A DNA stretch of 8,056 nucleotides, from positions 1 to 8,056 of the forward strand of contig QMUB01000041.1 in the NCBI GenBank assembly GCA_003663695.1, read 5' to 3'. The stretch comes from Thermococci archaeon. GTDB taxonomy: Archaea > Methanobacteriota_B > Thermococci > Thermococcales > Thermococcaceae. Shown one piece after another: positions 6,716 through 8,056 of the stretch (positions within the stretch are counted from its first letter, which is position 1; every line of letters begins with the position of its first letter). The position numbers and the translations under genes were made by a program. The notes beneath the pieces were generated by a model, which saw only the letters and a program-made list of their open reading frames with translations, did not search any database and was not told the DNA's origin.

Positions 6716-7992
6716 CCCTCCCGTCTCCTATTTTTTCCTTCCCTGAGCACACATATCAGCGAGAGGACGAGGGCAAGAAGGGATGCTCCAAGGGAGATAT
6801 TTGTCCTAGTATAATCAGAAGGCACCACATAGTAGTTCGGATTTCTCCGGAGGTTTGCCTCAAAGCTGAGAACATCAACGCCTGTATCTCCGAGATACCA
6901 GAGCCTCATACCCGAGTTAACCTCCTTTTTAAGGATTCTCATGTCGTCAAGCTCGATGTAAAGATGTCTGGTGCCATCAGGATTTCTATTCATTGAAAGC
7001 TGAAGCCGGTGAATTCTCCTCTCAGGAATGAGCACACATTTCTTCGTCCTCCAGCCATATGGGGGATAAACGAGGACGCAGAATTTATCGCCCTTGGTAT
7101 ATAACTTCGATACCTTCTCTCCTCCAAAATCAAAGGCCAGAATTTCGGTATCCTCGCCGTTCAGCCGGAACCACACGTCAAGCGTCCCCTCATCCCACAT
7201 CATGCCCTCAAGGGGATATATGAAATGCACGGTGCCATTCCTCTTGATGAGGAGGTCTTCATTAACGGGCTTCCTCTGCACGAGATAGTAAGCGGTTGCA
7301 GAAGCAAAAACTCCAGGGGGCAGATCAAGCGTTAATTTAACTTTCCCTGTCCCATTTTCACCGGGAATCCATAGTCTATCATTTACACTCTCAAGAGTGA
7401 AATTTCTTCCATGATCTTCCCAGTTTAGCGTTGCATGTACCTGCTTACCTCTGTAGCCGTAAAGTTCGGCCTCAATCCCAAGGAGCTTCCCGGAGATGTT
7501 GAACTCAGCTCCCGCTGGCGACCTGATGTCCCCCCACTGAGGGTCTACAGACCGGTTCGTCTTAACCTCAAGATGCGTTAATCTACCAAAGTCGATCGTT
7601 AAATATGCCATGTAGATTAACGGCTCTGCTGCGCAGGGAAAGCTAACGTTTACATATACATCAAATTCATCCCTGATGCCGCGCATGGGGATTACAAATT
7701 CTCCCACGTGCTTCCCTCCGTAGCCTGAAGACCATCTGACACTTGTATTTCCCTCCTTCACGGCTTCCCCGTACTGAACCACCCTGTAGAATGCCGATGC
7801 ATTGCACCTTTCACTGGAATTAAACAGCAGCCTGATCCATTCGATTCTGTATTCGGGAGGGACTGCCACGTGGATCTTAAACGTCCTATTTCCCTCCAGC
7901 TTTCCATCGATTACCTTTGAAAACTGAAAGGAATAAGCGGGCAGAGCTGAAGCTAGAAAAAGGAGTATCAAGACTGCCGCTTTCCACCTCAT
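6709..7992 (-). CDS. Secreted, membrane-anchored, sequon-rich protein with a LamG-like region (function unknown)
   Basis: I do not recognise a named family. The 427-residue protein starts with MRWKAAVLILLFLASALPAYS, a typical signal peptide. It ends with one hydrophobic segment (LGASLLALVLSLICVL, near 401-416) and a basic tail, so it should be a type I protein facing outward. The extracellular part holds about eleven N-x-S/T sequons, suggesting heavy N-glycosylation. It has four cysteines (near 63, 120, 305, 319), possibly two disulfides. The region near 252-380 has the strand pattern and phrases (GTLDVWFRLNGED, FCVLVYPP, HRLQLSMNRNPDGTRHLYIEL) of a concanavalin/LamG-like beta sandwich, which suggests sugar or surface binding, by inference only. 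The ATG at 7992 follows GAGGTG (8004-7999) at 6 bases and overlaps the upstream stop as ATGA; the GTG at 8001 is inside that site. Confidence 0.8.
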   Translation of the reverse strand: MRWKAAVLILLFLASALPAYSFQFSKVIDGKLEGNRTFKIHVAVPPEYRIEWIRLLFNSSERCNASAFYRVVQYGEAVKEGNTSVRWSSGYGGKHVGEFVIPMRGIRDEFDVYVNVSFPCAAEPLIYMAYLTIDFGRLTHLEVKTNRSVDPQWGDIRSPAGAEFNISGKLLGIEAELYGYRGKQVHATLNWEDHGRNFTLESVNDRLWIPGENGTGKVKLTLDLPPGVFASATAYYLVQRKPVNEDLLIKRNGTVHFIYPLEGMMWDEGTLDVWFRLNGEDTEILAFDFGGEKVSKLYTKGDKFCVLVYPPYGWRTKKCVLIPERRIHRLQLSMNRNPDGTRHLYIELDDMRILKKEVNSGMRLWYLGDTGVDVLSFEANLRRNPNYYVVPSDYTRTNISLGASLLALVLSLICVLREGKNRRREGK

Positions 7993-8056
7993 ATCCTGCA
8001 CCTCATGGCAATCATGAGGGCAATAATAAGTGCGATGGCAAATATAAGGTATCCCT
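7989..8056 (-). CDS. C-terminal end of an unidentified membrane protein, cut off by the right edge
   Basis: Only the last 22 codons are present, ending in a hydrophobic helix (GYLIFAIALIIALMIAM) and a short basic RCRI tail before a TGA at 7991-7989. The stop overlaps the ATG of the next gene (ATGA), which indicates translational coupling and a shared transcript. The reading is open to the window edge. A C-terminal membrane anchor is clear; the rest of the protein, and hence its function, is outside the window. Confidence 0.65.
   Translation of the reverse strand, partial: GYLIFAIALIIALMIAMRCRI

Noticed and set aside
6709..6760. AG-rich end of the surface protein gene as a repeat
   Set aside because: It simply encodes the basic cytoplasmic tail (KNRRREGK) after the membrane segment; no repeated unit is present.

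Overview
The window reads as a chromosomal segment of a hyperthermophilic archaeon of the order Thermococcales (Thermococcus, Pyrococcus or Palaeococcus group). The evidence is a cupin-type phosphoglucose isomerase, an ADP-dependent glucokinase very close to what I recall of the T. litoralis enzyme, archaeal mannosylglycerate genes, a short-form RNase Z, Shine-Dalgarno sequences of the GGAGGTGA type, TATA-type promoters and a near-perfect Thermococcales glycolytic motif (TGM). All supportable genes lie on the minus strand, packed with short gaps or overlaps, so transcription runs from high to low coordinates. I see no mobile element, CRISPR array, tRNA or rRNA, and no gene-free stretch above about 125 bases.

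Reading in the direction of transcription: (1) the last 22 codons of a gene ending in a membrane helix enter at the right edge and overlap (ATGA) a secreted, heavily sequon-bearing membrane-anchored protein with a LamG-like region (6709-7992). (2) RNase Z (5759-6679) appears to have its own leaderless promoter and overlaps a short TraB/PrgY-family protein (5116-5781). (3) A 59-residue NusA-like KH protein (4876-5055) is followed 2 bases later by an M50 site-2-type protease (4292-4873). (4) A TGM operator (4274-4290) precedes a sugar-phosphate operon of pgi (3652-4218, probably TTG-started) and ADP-glucokinase (2229-3626). That operon ends in a hairpin plus T-rich tract. (5) A new promoter drives the mannosylglycerate genes mpgS (922-2106) and mpgP (182-916). 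Overlapping the end of mpgP is an unlisted 56-residue Cys-rich gene (27-197), and 2 bases after it another gene starts and runs off the left edge.

The metabolic genes make biochemical sense together. ADP-glucokinase makes glucose-6-phosphate and PGI makes fructose-6-phosphate, the precursor of GDP-mannose. MpgS joins GDP-mannose to 3-phosphoglycerate and MpgP removes the phosphate, giving mannosylglycerate, a heat and salt compatible solute.

The most unusual item is the small Cys-rich gene. It looks like the C-terminal (oligo_HPY type, Fe-S-ligating) tail of an oligopeptide ABC transporter ATPase, here standing alone behind a strong ribosome binding site inside the mannosylglycerate operon.
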